Shown here one piece after another: positions 1 to 6,111 of a stretch of DNA of 6,125 nt. The stretch lies in the NCBI GenBank assembly GCA_018667995.1, contig JABIQT010000165.1:1-6125 (forward strand). Reading direction: 5' to 3'. Within the stretch, counting starts at the first letter, position 1. Each line of letters begins with the position of its first letter. Below the pieces are notes generated by a model, which was not told the origin of the DNA, did no database searches, and saw nothing but the letters and a program-made list of their open reading frames with translations. Source of the DNA: Candidatus Latescibacterota bacterium (GTDB taxonomy: Bacteria > JAAXHH01 > JABIQT01). Both the position numbers and the translations under genes were made by a program.

Positions 1-2
1 AG

Positions 3-599
3 CATTTCGGGGTGATTGAGGAGGAGCAGCGACTTGAGTGCCTGAGGCGTCATAACTTAGAGCAACCGTTTATTCTCTATGTCGGCAACTACAATGTTCA
101 CAAAAACATAGAAGCGATTGTTGAAGCGTGGGATCGCACCACTCCGGTCATACCATTGGTAATAGTTGGTAAACGCGACTCATATCCCGAATCCTTGCAT
201 AACCGCATAGAAGCGCTGGGGAGGACCGATGCCACTCACTTTGTGGGTGGATTGTCACACGATAGTCCTGACCTTGTGGCTCTCTATAACGCAGCAACCG
301 TTTTCGTGTTTCCATCTTTGTATGAGGGTTTCGGACTGCCCGTTGTCGAGGCCATGCGATGTGGCTGTCCGGTGATCGCTTCGAGGCGCGGTTCTCTTCC
401 AGAGGTTTTGGGGGAAGCTGGTCGCCTGGTTGAACCAGACGATGTGGATCGCCTGGCTGAAGAGATTCAGCATATCATAGATGACAATGAGTGGAGGGAA
501 TCCCTGAAGGCAAAGGGTTTTGAGAACGACCGGCGGTTCAGCTGGAAATCAACTGCCGAGAAGACACTGGCTCTATATCAGAAAGTCAATCGAACGTAG
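3..599 (+). CDS. GT4-family glycosyltransferase, 5'-truncated by window edge (C-terminal domain)
   Basis: Transfers a sugar from a nucleotide-sugar donor to a growing glycan, in the cytoplasm or on the inner membrane face. The visible part is the second Rossmann domain of a GT-B fold. It opens with ILYVGN and HKN (about bases 72-107), typical of the donor-binding half of mannosyltransferase-like GT4 enzymes, and continues through PLVIVGK and THFVGGL. The E-x7-E motif is intact in SLYEGFGLPVVEAM, with its glutamates at bases 324-326 and 348-350, followed by GCPVIAS and GSLPEVLGEAG. The frame is open to the left edge (codons for H-F-G precede the GTG at 12), so that GTG is very likely an internal valine. 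The acceptor-binding N-terminal domain lies outside the window. The stop is TAG at 597-599, and the GT2 gene starts 37 bp later, probably in the same operon. Sugar and acceptor cannot be told from sequence. The family is clear; 'GT4' rests on motif recognition, not a search. Confidence 0.9.
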   Translation, partial: HFGVIEEEQRLECLRRHNLEQPFILYVGNYNVHKNIEAIVEAWDRTTPVIPLVIVGKRDSYPESLHNRIEALGRTDATHFVGGLSHDSPDLVALYNAATVFVFPSLYEGFGLPVVEAMRCGCPVIASRRGSLPEVLGEAGRLVEPDDVDRLAEEIQHIIDDNEWRESLKAKGFENDRRFSWKSTAEKTLALYQKVNRT

Positions 600-636
600 C
601 AGAACTACCATCTTAAACAGCAGGTTTTCGGACATC

Positions 637-1356
637 ATGTGGAACAACAAGAAAGTATCGGTTATATTCCCGACGTATAATGAGAAGGATTCAATATACG
701 AGGCCATTGAGGACTTCTTTGCATCTGGATATGTGGATGAGGTCTTGGTGGTCAACAATAATGCGGCAGAGGGAACGGAAGCGGAAGTAGCCCGCACTCG
801 CGCCAGGCAGGTCTTCGAATCCAAACAGGGATACGGTAATGCTATCCGGCGTGGCTTCCGCGAAGTCGACCCTGATGCCGAGTATCTCATTGTGGCTGAA
901 CCTGACGGGACTTTTGCCGGCAGAGACGTACTTAAATTGCTCGCATACTCTGACGAGTTTGACTTCGTGTTGGGAACAAGGACGAGCCGTGAGTTTATCT
1001 GGGCAGGTGCGAACATGGGCCGGTTCTTGAAATGGGGAAACTGGGCCGTCGCAAAGATGGTTGAATTCCTATTCAATACGACCCTGCTCACGGATGTGGG
1101 CTGCACCATGCGTCTCATACGGAGAGCATCACTCGAGAAGATCGAACCGCTCTTCACTATCGGAAGCTCCCATTTCGGCCTTCATATGACCCTGCTCGTG
1201 ATCACCAACAAACTGCGTTTCGTTGAGATCCCCGTAAACTACCGAGCCCGAATAGGAGTCTCCTCGGTAACCGGAAGCAAGCTCAAGGCTTTCTTTCTTG
1301 GAATGACGATGATAGGCCTGGTCCTCAGGCATCGCCTCCGAAGTCTTTTCGGCTAA
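637..1356 (+). CDS. GT2-family glycosyltransferase, DPM1/DPG-synthase-like
   Basis: A 239-aa GT-A fold enzyme. Relatives transfer a sugar from UDP- or GDP-sugar to polyprenyl phosphate or a related lipid acceptor on the cytoplasmic membrane face. The first beta strand and nucleotide loop are VSVIFPTYNE (residues 7-16), followed by VLVVNNN (36-42) and KQGYGNAIRRGF (63-74). The metal-binding region is E88-P89-D90-G91-T-F in place of the usual DxD. Then come GTRTS (113-117), TDVGCTMRLIRR (152-163) and NYRARIGVSSVTG near the C terminus. These are conserved blocks of a DPM1-like GT2 subgroup that I recognise from memory. Only one short hydrophobic stretch is seen at the C terminus, with no paired membrane helices, so the protein is probably soluble or peripheral. 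The open frame extends back to an ATG at 520, but those 39 extra residues overlap the previous gene and do not look like GT2. ATG 637 starts six residues before the first conserved strand. The ribosome site is weak (AGG at 622-624). Confidence 0.9.
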   Translation: MWNNKKVSVIFPTYNEKDSIYEAIEDFFASGYVDEVLVVNNNAAEGTEAEVARTRARQVFESKQGYGNAIRRGFREVDPDAEYLIVAEPDGTFAGRDVLKLLAYSDEFDFVLGTRTSREFIWAGANMGRFLKWGNWAVAKMVEFLFNTTLLTDVGCTMRLIRRASLEKIEPLFTIGSSHFGLHMTLLVITNKLRFVEIPVNYRARIGVSSVTGSKLKAFFLGMTMIGLVLRHRLRSLFG

Positions 1357-1443
1357 TTCAATTCTGCTGCGTCAGTCCAACGTTATTTGTCACGCAATTT
1401 GGGGAGTCTCGGTGCAATCCAATCATAATGCAGGATAGGTGCC
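1357..1443 (+). other. 87-bp intergenic gap between GT2 and the first GT-C gene
   Basis: No reading frame or strong terminator is visible. A CATAAT at 1424-1429 resembles a -10 box, but the nearest -35-like sequence (TTGGGG at 1399-1404) is poor and sits 19 bp away, so I do not call a promoter. The ribosome site for the next gene lies at its right end. Read-through transcription from the GT2 gene is possible. Confidence 0.5.
1432..1435 (+). promoter_or_regulatory. Shine-Dalgarno AGGA for the first GT-C gene
   Basis: AGGA ends 8 nt before ATG 1444, a normal spacing, and supports that start. A second AGGT at 1437-1440 is only 3 nt from the ATG and is less suitable. Confidence 0.6.
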
Positions 1444-3012
1444 ATGACTACCAGCCGTGAATCCCTCGGCCTTATCGCAATTACCAGTCTTTCAGCTGTC
1501 CTGTTCATTGCGAGCTTTACCTACTCGGTCGGCCACGCTATAGATGACGGGATTCACATCGTCACGGCACAGGCGATGGCCACGGGTCAAGGCCTGCGTT
1601 TGATCAGTGACCCGGCTGGTCCGGTTTCTACTCAGTTTCCACCCGCACTATCCCTGCTGCTCGTTCCTGTTCTCTGGATCTTCCCCCACGTTCCTGACAA
1701 TGTCATACCTCTCAAGCTAATTCCTGCTGCATGCGCGGTGCTCTTCGTCGTCGTTTCCTGGTATTGGTTCCGGCGCTACCATCCTTGTGCAACGGCGTTC
1801 TGGCTAACATCTCTCGTTGCTTTGAACCCAGAGACGGTTCGTTTTTCGGGCTCCGTAATAGCCGAAATGGGTTACGGGTTTGCCACGATGCTATCGATTA
1901 TCTGCTTCGAACGCACTCAGGAATCGGGTAGCAACAAAGATATGAGACGGGCTCTCATCCTCGCTATATTGGCAATAACGGCTGCCTATCTATTTCGAAG
2001 TGTCGGGCTTGCACTCGTTTTGGCAGCCGTAGGAACGATGCTGCTTCGCAGGCGTTGGTCTGCCGCTGCCCTGATAGCCATTGGATTTCTGATCTGTGCC
2101 TCCCCGTGGCTTATGAAAGGAGCCCTCGTCGGGACACCTGAATATCAGCAACAATTCTGGCTTAACGACCTCGAAAATCCCGAATTGGGTACTATAGGAA
2201 TACAAGGTCTGGTTGACAGATCTCTCGTAAATGCACCAGCCTACCTACTAACGGCAATTCCCAACCATCTATTTCCACCACTTGGCGGCCAACGCGTGAT
2301 AGCACTCTTTCAATCGGGAAGAGTGCTATCGGTACTGACAGCGGTACAAATCAGCATCTCCTTACTTGTTTTGATGGGATTCCTCTATCGCCTCAGGAAC
2401 AGATGGGGATTTGTCGATCTCTACATGGTGGTTTACTTCGGTATACTGATGATCTGGCATACCCGGCTTCAATGGAAATACCTGGCGCCAATTACACCGA
2501 TACTCCTGTTGTACTTGACCCAAGGAATACAGTGGGCCCTCTCATATGTACCAAGTGCTCATGGTTACTCTAAGAGAATACTTACTTGCGTATTCGTGCT
2601 CATGATTATGGGTGCTGCCATACGCAGCGCGGACTATCTCGAACGTGGCTGGCTGTTTGGTGGCGCAGATGACCCATATCGTCCCGCATACGAGTGGATC
2701 AAGAACAGTACACCGGAGGACAGCATTCTCATGGGATTCGACCATCTGGCTCTCTACCTCTACACGGGACGGCAGGCGGTCGCCGCATCAATGAGCAACC
2801 GACCTGATGTTTCAATGGCATATGTACGAGGAACTAAACCTGACTTCTTTGTGACGGGACGAACCATCGTGAAAGGAACGGGACCTTCTCTCGATGAGAA
2901 ATACCTGCTCCCCGTGATTGAACAATACCCCGAGATATTCTCTCTAGTTTACAGCGACAATGCTTCATCGATAGACGTGTATAGCGTTCACCTACCCGTG
3001 GCGGAGCCCTGA
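1444..3012 (+). CDS. Polytopic GT-C membrane glycosyltransferase (ArnT/PMT/GT39-like)
   Basis: A 522-aa integral membrane protein, the usual size for ArnT-like enzymes. These use polyprenyl-phosphate sugars to glycosylate lipid A, glycans or proteins on the outer face of the cytoplasmic membrane. After a first helix (about residues 8-29) the first outer loop carries acidic D34-D35, followed by QAMATGQG (43-50) and QFPPALS (64-70), matching the catalytic Asp and 'PP' landmarks of the superfamily. Further hydrophobic segments lie near 66-81, 87-108, 116-128, 138-155, 169-201, 205-223, 297-316, 323-338, 347-368 and 378-396. SVIAEM (137-142), FRSVG (184-188) and RLQWKYLAPITP (341-352) fit family positions. 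A soluble C-terminal domain (about 400-522) begins at YEWIKNSTPEDSILM. ATG 1444 has a good ribosome site. The gene ends one base before its paralogue. Bases 2298-2330 hold a perfect inverted repeat inside the frame. Donor and acceptor are unknown. Confidence 0.85.
   Translation: MTTSRESLGLIAITSLSAVLFIASFTYSVGHAIDDGIHIVTAQAMATGQGLRLISDPAGPVSTQFPPALSLLLVPVLWIFPHVPDNVIPLKLIPAACAVLFVVVSWYWFRRYHPCATAFWLTSLVALNPETVRFSGSVIAEMGYGFATMLSIICFERTQESGSNKDMRRALILAILAITAAYLFRSVGLALVLAAVGTMLLRRRWSAAALIAIGFLICASPWLMKGALVGTPEYQQQFWLNDLENPELGTIGIQGLVDRSLVNAPAYLLTAIPNHLFPPLGGQRVIALFQSGRVLSVLTAVQISISLLVLMGFLYRLRNRWGFVDLYMVVYFGILMIWHTRLQWKYLAPITPILLLYLTQGIQWALSYVPSAHGYSKRILTCVFVLMIMGAAIRSADYLERGWLFGGADDPYRPAYEWIKNSTPEDSILMGFDHLALYLYTGRQAVAASMSNRPDVSMAYVRGTKPDFFVTGRTIVKGTGPSLDEKYLLPVIEQYPEIFSLVYSDNASSIDVYSVHLPVAEP
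2298..2330. repeat. Perfect 12-bp inverted repeat within the first GT-C gene
   Basis: GATAGCACTCTT (2298-2309) is exactly complementary to AAGAGTGCTATC (2319-2330) across a 9-nt spacer. In RNA the stem could gain a U-G pair (2310/2318) and a C-G pair (2311/2317), leaving a five-base loop. The region encodes residues 285-296 of the membrane protein without breaking the frame. Function is unknown: an RNA hairpin affecting translation or mRNA decay, a protein-binding site, or chance. Confidence 0.75.
3003..3006 (+). promoter_or_regulatory. Shine-Dalgarno GGAG for the second GT-C gene
   Basis: GGAG lies within the last codons of the upstream gene, 7 nt before ATG 3014. With a one-base gap between the stop and the next start, this indicates translational coupling of the two GT-C genes. 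Confidence 0.7.
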
Positions 3013-3013
3013 C

Positions 3014-4618
3014 ATGCCGCGGTATATCACCGACAATGATCCGATTTCGGGTACCATTCTAACCCCTCTGCTGATTGTTTGCGCGGCCGTTGCGGTTTAC
3101 GCCCTTAGCTACATTCCTCAAACCAGCAACGAGGCTTTTCAGAATACATCGCTTGCTCGGAGTTTGGTCCAGGGAGAAGGATTCCAAGTTGCCAGCCATC
3201 CAGACCATCCCCCGGCTCTGACAAGCGATCCGGGATATCCTGTGATTCTCGGAGTGAGTATCTGGTTACTCGGGGCCATATTCGAGGCGACACAAGGCGC
3301 ACTGATTCTAAATCTCCTCGCCGCAGCTGGATTTCTCTGGGTGGTTTGGTCCTTGTTCGTAGCTCGAATAGGTCGACGGGGTGCTGCGTATCTGACTGTT
3401 CTGGTAGCACTGACTCCCATGGTTGGTAAACAGTCTGTACAGATTTCTCCCGAGATGCTTAGCGCCTTTCTCGCCATGGCACTACTATCGAACTTCCATC
3501 AAAATATATCGGAGGATGGAAGATCAGATGGTCCGTGGCAAATCTGCCGTACTGGATTTCTGAGTGGGCTATTGATACTGTGCAACCTATTCATGGTGGC
3601 CGTAGCCGTTTCTATAGGCATATCGCTGGTAAGGATCTCAAAATACCGGCAGGCAGCCTGGTTCGGATTGTGCGTCTTTCTCGTTCTGTTGCCCTGGTGC
3701 TTCTGGATCTCCATCCAAGAGGGTGAATCAATCCTCACACCATTTCTTTTGAAGAATCCAGACATTGGACTACTAGGCCGCGCCGACACGCTCGACTTCG
3801 TTATCCGTATGACCCGAAACTGTTGGCGCTACCTGTCAGAGTTGATTGGAATTGGCATGTTGCCCGCTCTGGCGCCGATGGAGAGTATGGCTATCAGCAA
3901 TCTGGTTAGTCTTTCGCTGGCAGCGCTCGTGTTCTTCGGAGTATCCACAAGAATGGGCAATGATTGGCTTGGTACCTACGGAATGGTCGTGGGCTTTGCC
4001 TTGATGGTATGGCCCTGGTCGGCACCTGAGATGCTCTTAACAGCTATTCCGCTGATGTGGCTGGGTCTTTATCTAACGACTCGGGAGTTTGTCCGCCGAT
4101 GGGGGACATGGATCTCACCTGCAACGCTACGAATGGTTGGCATTGCTCTCTTTTTGTGCTTTGCTATACCGAATGCACATGGCCATGTCAGGCAGATTGA
4201 AACGTCCTTCTCCTACCGCAACGGCAATCTACCTCCATCGGAAGTGGCCTTCGGTGAAGCTCTGGCCTGGATACGATCTGAGACAGATGAGGACGATATT
4301 CTCATGTGTATCAGCACCTCACGCGTCTTCGCAGAAACCAATCGGCTCTGCATACCTCCTCCCGGATTTCCTACGCCGGATAGTATTTCGCGCACACTCC
4401 TCAGGCACAATGTGAAGTACGTGCTCTCCGCCCCCGCGCCCGGTCATACCGTTCCAGATTTGAACGCGCTACTGATCGCCCCAGTAGTCCAGCGATACGA
4501 CGAAGTCTTTATTCCTGTCTTCCAGTCACGAGGTCCGGATCCCGTTACCATCTACGCCGTTTCCACGTCTACGTCAAACCGTATGGCACAACAGGGAATC
4601 CGTGTGAACTACCATTGA
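3014..4618 (+). CDS. Second polytopic GT-C membrane glycosyltransferase, divergent paralogue
   Basis: A 534-aa multi-pass membrane protein with the same plan as the preceding gene: first helix about 12-35, outer loop with N39-E40 then LARSLVQGEGF (47-57), a PGYPVILG block (73-80), hydrophobic segments near 78-116, 124-136, 147-160, 180-206, 214-233, 272-288, 295-312, 321-335, 339-355 and 369-387, and a soluble C-terminal domain from about 410 starting at GEALAWIRSETDEDDILM. ISPEM (144-148) parallels IAEM in the neighbour, and the C-terminal blocks (W-I, D-x-I-L-M) match, so the two are homologous. Unlike its neighbour, the position expected to hold the catalytic Asp (Asp-Glu in ArnT/PMT) reads Asn39-Glu40, and no arginine equivalent to that in FRSVG is obvious near C190-N191. 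It may use a different substrate or residue, or be a weakly active partner. Tight coupling to the upstream gene suggests joint action. Substrate is unknown. Confidence 0.82.
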   Translation: MPRYITDNDPISGTILTPLLIVCAAVAVYALSYIPQTSNEAFQNTSLARSLVQGEGFQVASHPDHPPALTSDPGYPVILGVSIWLLGAIFEATQGALILNLLAAAGFLWVVWSLFVARIGRRGAAYLTVLVALTPMVGKQSVQISPEMLSAFLAMALLSNFHQNISEDGRSDGPWQICRTGFLSGLLILCNLFMVAVAVSIGISLVRISKYRQAAWFGLCVFLVLLPWCFWISIQEGESILTPFLLKNPDIGLLGRADTLDFVIRMTRNCWRYLSELIGIGMLPALAPMESMAISNLVSLSLAALVFFGVSTRMGNDWLGTYGMVVGFALMVWPWSAPEMLLTAIPLMWLGLYLTTREFVRRWGTWISPATLRMVGIALFLCFAIPNAHGHVRQIETSFSYRNGNLPPSEVAFGEALAWIRSETDEDDILMCISTSRVFAETNRLCIPPPGFPTPDSISRTLLRHNVKYVLSAPAPGHTVPDLNALLIAPVVQRYDEVFIPVFQSRGPDPVTIYAVSTSTSNRMAQQGIRVNYH

Positions 4619-4633
4619 GCGTGACCCGCATCA

Positions 4634-4662
4634 TTGACCCGAAAACGCATAATCCGTATTAT
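4634..4662 (+). promoter_or_regulatory. Sigma70-type promoter for the last GT4 gene
   Basis: TTGACC at 4634-4639 (five of six to TTGACA) and TATTAT at 4657-4662 (five of six to TATAAT) are separated by exactly 17 bp, the optimal spacing. Transcription would start near 4669. This is the best promoter match in the window's intergenic DNA and makes the last gene likely to be separately transcribed. It assumes a housekeeping sigma factor of ordinary specificity. Confidence 0.6.
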
Positions 4663-4673
4663 ATATGTCTAAT

Positions 4674-4694
4674 GCATCCGATATGACGGAATGC
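4674..4694 (+). other. Short hairpin in the putative 5' leader
   Basis: GCATCCG (4674-4680) pairs with CGG-A-ATGC (4687-4694, one bulged A at 4690) around the loop ATATGA. It starts about five bases past the predicted transcription start. It could stabilise the leader or be an operator. It has no following T tract, so it is not a classical terminator for the upstream genes. Confidence 0.4.
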
Positions 4695-4737
4695 CCAGGC
4701 GGATTCATTTCCATCGAAATCCCTTAGCGCCTATTCA

Positions 4738-6111
4738 GTGACAGGATGGAAGAATCAGCTTTCCAAGTTCCCGGGCCACACCAGTGTCTGTCCTGCCTGC
4801 GAAAGCAGGCGGGATGGTTCCTCAGAGCAGGCATACACAACTTTGACAGCACCATCACGCACCCGTGATCAACCCACAGCAGATAGAAGCACGGATAAAG
4901 ATCCCCGCATATGTATGATATGTGCGACCTATCCGCCTGATATCTGCGGCGTGGGTGACAATGCTGCGCATCTGTCTCTTACGCTTCGAGACATGGGCTG
5001 GCAAGTCTCGGTGCTTACGTCGAATTCAGAGAAGGCCTCACATGCGTTGCTCCAGAATAATGGGGTCCTGGTCCGAAGGGCCTACAGTAACTGGAATTTC
5101 AGAACCATAATTAAAATACTCAGCGATATCCGCCGTGAGCGCTATGATGTCGTCCACATTCAGTATACACCCCAGATGTTTGGATCGTTCTCATTCGGTA
5201 TCGCCATACTGCCGAGTCTGGTACGATTACTGGCAGGACGTCCCGTTTTCATTACATTCCATGAGATATACACACCGTTCATCAACGATTTGCGCCAGAA
5301 TATCCTTATCCTACTGAATAGAGTAAAGGATACCATCATACTCCTGGGGTGTTCCGAGGCTTTCGTATCAGTTCCCAAACGGGCAGAGCACCTTGGCCAT
5401 TTGTATCCCTGGAAGAGAAATCGTCTTCACGTCATGCCCATCGGCCCCAATATCATACCTGAGCGTGCAGTTCCTAATACAGCCAAGAACCTCCGCCCAC
5501 AGCGGGCGGACCTGAAACATGGTCTCGGAGTGCCCGAGGATGCCATACTACTCGGCAGCTTTGGCATGTTACATATAGACAAGCGCTATGATCTTCTGCT
5601 GAAATGCCTGCGCGGTCTAATCGACCGAGGCCATCATATCAGATTGTTACTTATTGGCCCCTACTCGGAGGAGCATCCGTACTTTATATACGTCAAAAAG
5701 TGCATTGATGATCTCGATCTCGCGGCATATATTGTTTGGACTGGATCAGGTACGCCGCACGAAGTCTCGGGTTGGTTCTCCCTACTGGATATCTATGTAA
5801 TGACGGACATTCGTGGGGCAAGCGACAGGAAGAGCTCGATGCTTTCCGCATTGTCACATGGCCTTCCAGTCGTTTCTAACCGTGGAAGCGACACTACGGA
5901 ATCATTCGTGAATAATGAGAATATCGTTCTCCTGCCAGAAAATGCGGAGGATGAATTCGTTGCGGCCATCGAGAAACTCATCCTTGCGCCTCAACTTCGC
6001 CACGATATTGGAGTCCAGGCACGCAGTCTCTATCAACGGTCTTATGCGTGGGATGTTATCGCAAATCGCAGCATCGAACAATACCTCGACTACGTCTATG
6101 GCAAGATCTAA
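4738..6111 (+). CDS. GT4-family glycosyltransferase of the 'CGVGD' type; N-terminal extent uncertain
   Basis: A GT-B fold enzyme transferring a sugar from a nucleotide-sugar donor, probably in glycan assembly. Numbering from GTG 4738 (457 aa), the core begins at RICMICATYPP (57-67) and CGVGDNAAHLS (70-80), the first strand and glycine-rich loop. It continues with YDVVHIQYTPQMFG (136-149), FITFHE (171-176), LLGSFGMLHIDKR (271-283), LLLIGPYS (303-310) and SALSHGLPVVSNRG (370-383). Where most GT4 enzymes have E-x7-E, this one reads GASDRKSSMLSALSHG, with serines at both glutamate positions. The start is unresolved: GTG 4738 has no ribosome site and the first roughly 50 residues are polar and read through a hairpin (4788-4817). 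TTG 4843 also keeps the whole core. ATG 4915 would cut into the first strand. A stop at 4684 limits extension upstream. A second palindrome at 5492-5510 sits in the inter-domain linker. The gene probably has its own promoter. Family is secure; sugar and acceptor are unknown. Confidence 0.85.
   Translation: MTGWKNQLSKFPGHTSVCPACESRRDGSSEQAYTTLTAPSRTRDQPTADRSTDKDPRICMICATYPPDICGVGDNAAHLSLTLRDMGWQVSVLTSNSEKASHALLQNNGVLVRRAYSNWNFRTIIKILSDIRRERYDVVHIQYTPQMFGSFSFGIAILPSLVRLLAGRPVFITFHEIYTPFINDLRQNILILLNRVKDTIILLGCSEAFVSVPKRAEHLGHLYPWKRNRLHVMPIGPNIIPERAVPNTAKNLRPQRADLKHGLGVPEDAILLGSFGMLHIDKRYDLLLKCLRGLIDRGHHIRLLLIGPYSEEHPYFIYVKKCIDDLDLAAYIVWTGSGTPHEVSGWFSLLDIYVMTDIRGASDRKSSMLSALSHGLPVVSNRGSDTTESFVNNENIVLLPENAEDEFVAAIEKLILAPQLRHDIGVQARSLYQRSYAWDVIANRSIEQYLDYVYGKI
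4788..4817. repeat. 30-nt hairpin element with GAAA loop
   Basis: The arms 4788-4800 and 4805-4817 can form 13 consecutive pairs, the inner nine being strongest (CCTGCCTGC against GCAGGCGGG, one T-G wobble), closed by the tetraloop GAAA (4801-4804). C-rich/G-rich palindromes like this are typical of small dispersed intergenic repeats in bacterial genomes. It lies either in the leader or in the doubtful N-terminal codons of the last GT4 gene. Only this copy is seen here, so the dispersed-repeat identity is inferred. Confidence 0.7.
5492..5510. repeat. In-frame palindrome in the GT4 linker
   Basis: TCCGCCC (5492-5498) is the exact complement of GGGCGGA (5504-5510) with the loop ACAGC. It encodes residues 252-258 (LRPQRAD), between the N-terminal domain and the start of the donor-binding domain, a region of low constraint in GT4 enzymes. 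Its base pattern (TCC-GCC arm, GGCGGA arm) recalls the hairpin at 4788-4817 and may be a related element absorbed into the gene. Confidence 0.5.

Larger units (their letters stand above)
4619..4737 (+). other. 119-bp intergenic region with promoter and leader hairpin
   Basis: This gap separates the GT-C pair from the last GT4 gene. It holds a good promoter (4634-4662), a hairpin (4674-4694) and a TGACCCG direct repeat (4622-4628 and 4635-4641). No T-rich intrinsic terminator for the upstream genes is visible. No small reading frame with a convincing ribosome site was seen. Confidence 0.6.

Noticed and set aside
520-636. Upstream extension of the GT2 gene to ATG 520
   Set aside because: It would overlap the GT4 gene by 80 bp and add 39 residues with no GT2 character. 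ATG 637 sits just before the first conserved strand.
573-1157. Long minus-strand open frame opposite the GT2 gene
   Set aside because: The + strand encodes a clear GT2 protein here; the antisense translation has no recognisable domain and is a shadow.
1399-1429. Possible promoter before the first GT-C gene
   Set aside because: The -10-like CATAAT has only a poor -35 partner at 19 bp spacing.
1978-2030. 9-bp inverted repeat (ACGGCTGCC / GGCAGCCGT) with a 35-nt spacer in the first GT-C gene
   Set aside because: With such a long spacer, about one such match is expected by chance in 6 kb.
3105-3477. Overlapping minus-strand open frames opposite the second GT-C gene
   Set aside because: Arg/Pro-rich translations without domains, opposite a well-supported membrane protein gene.
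4177-4188. 12-bp palindrome ACATGGCCATGT in the second GT-C gene
   Set aside because: A gapless 12-bp palindrome needs only six matching pairs and is expected about once in a window of this size.
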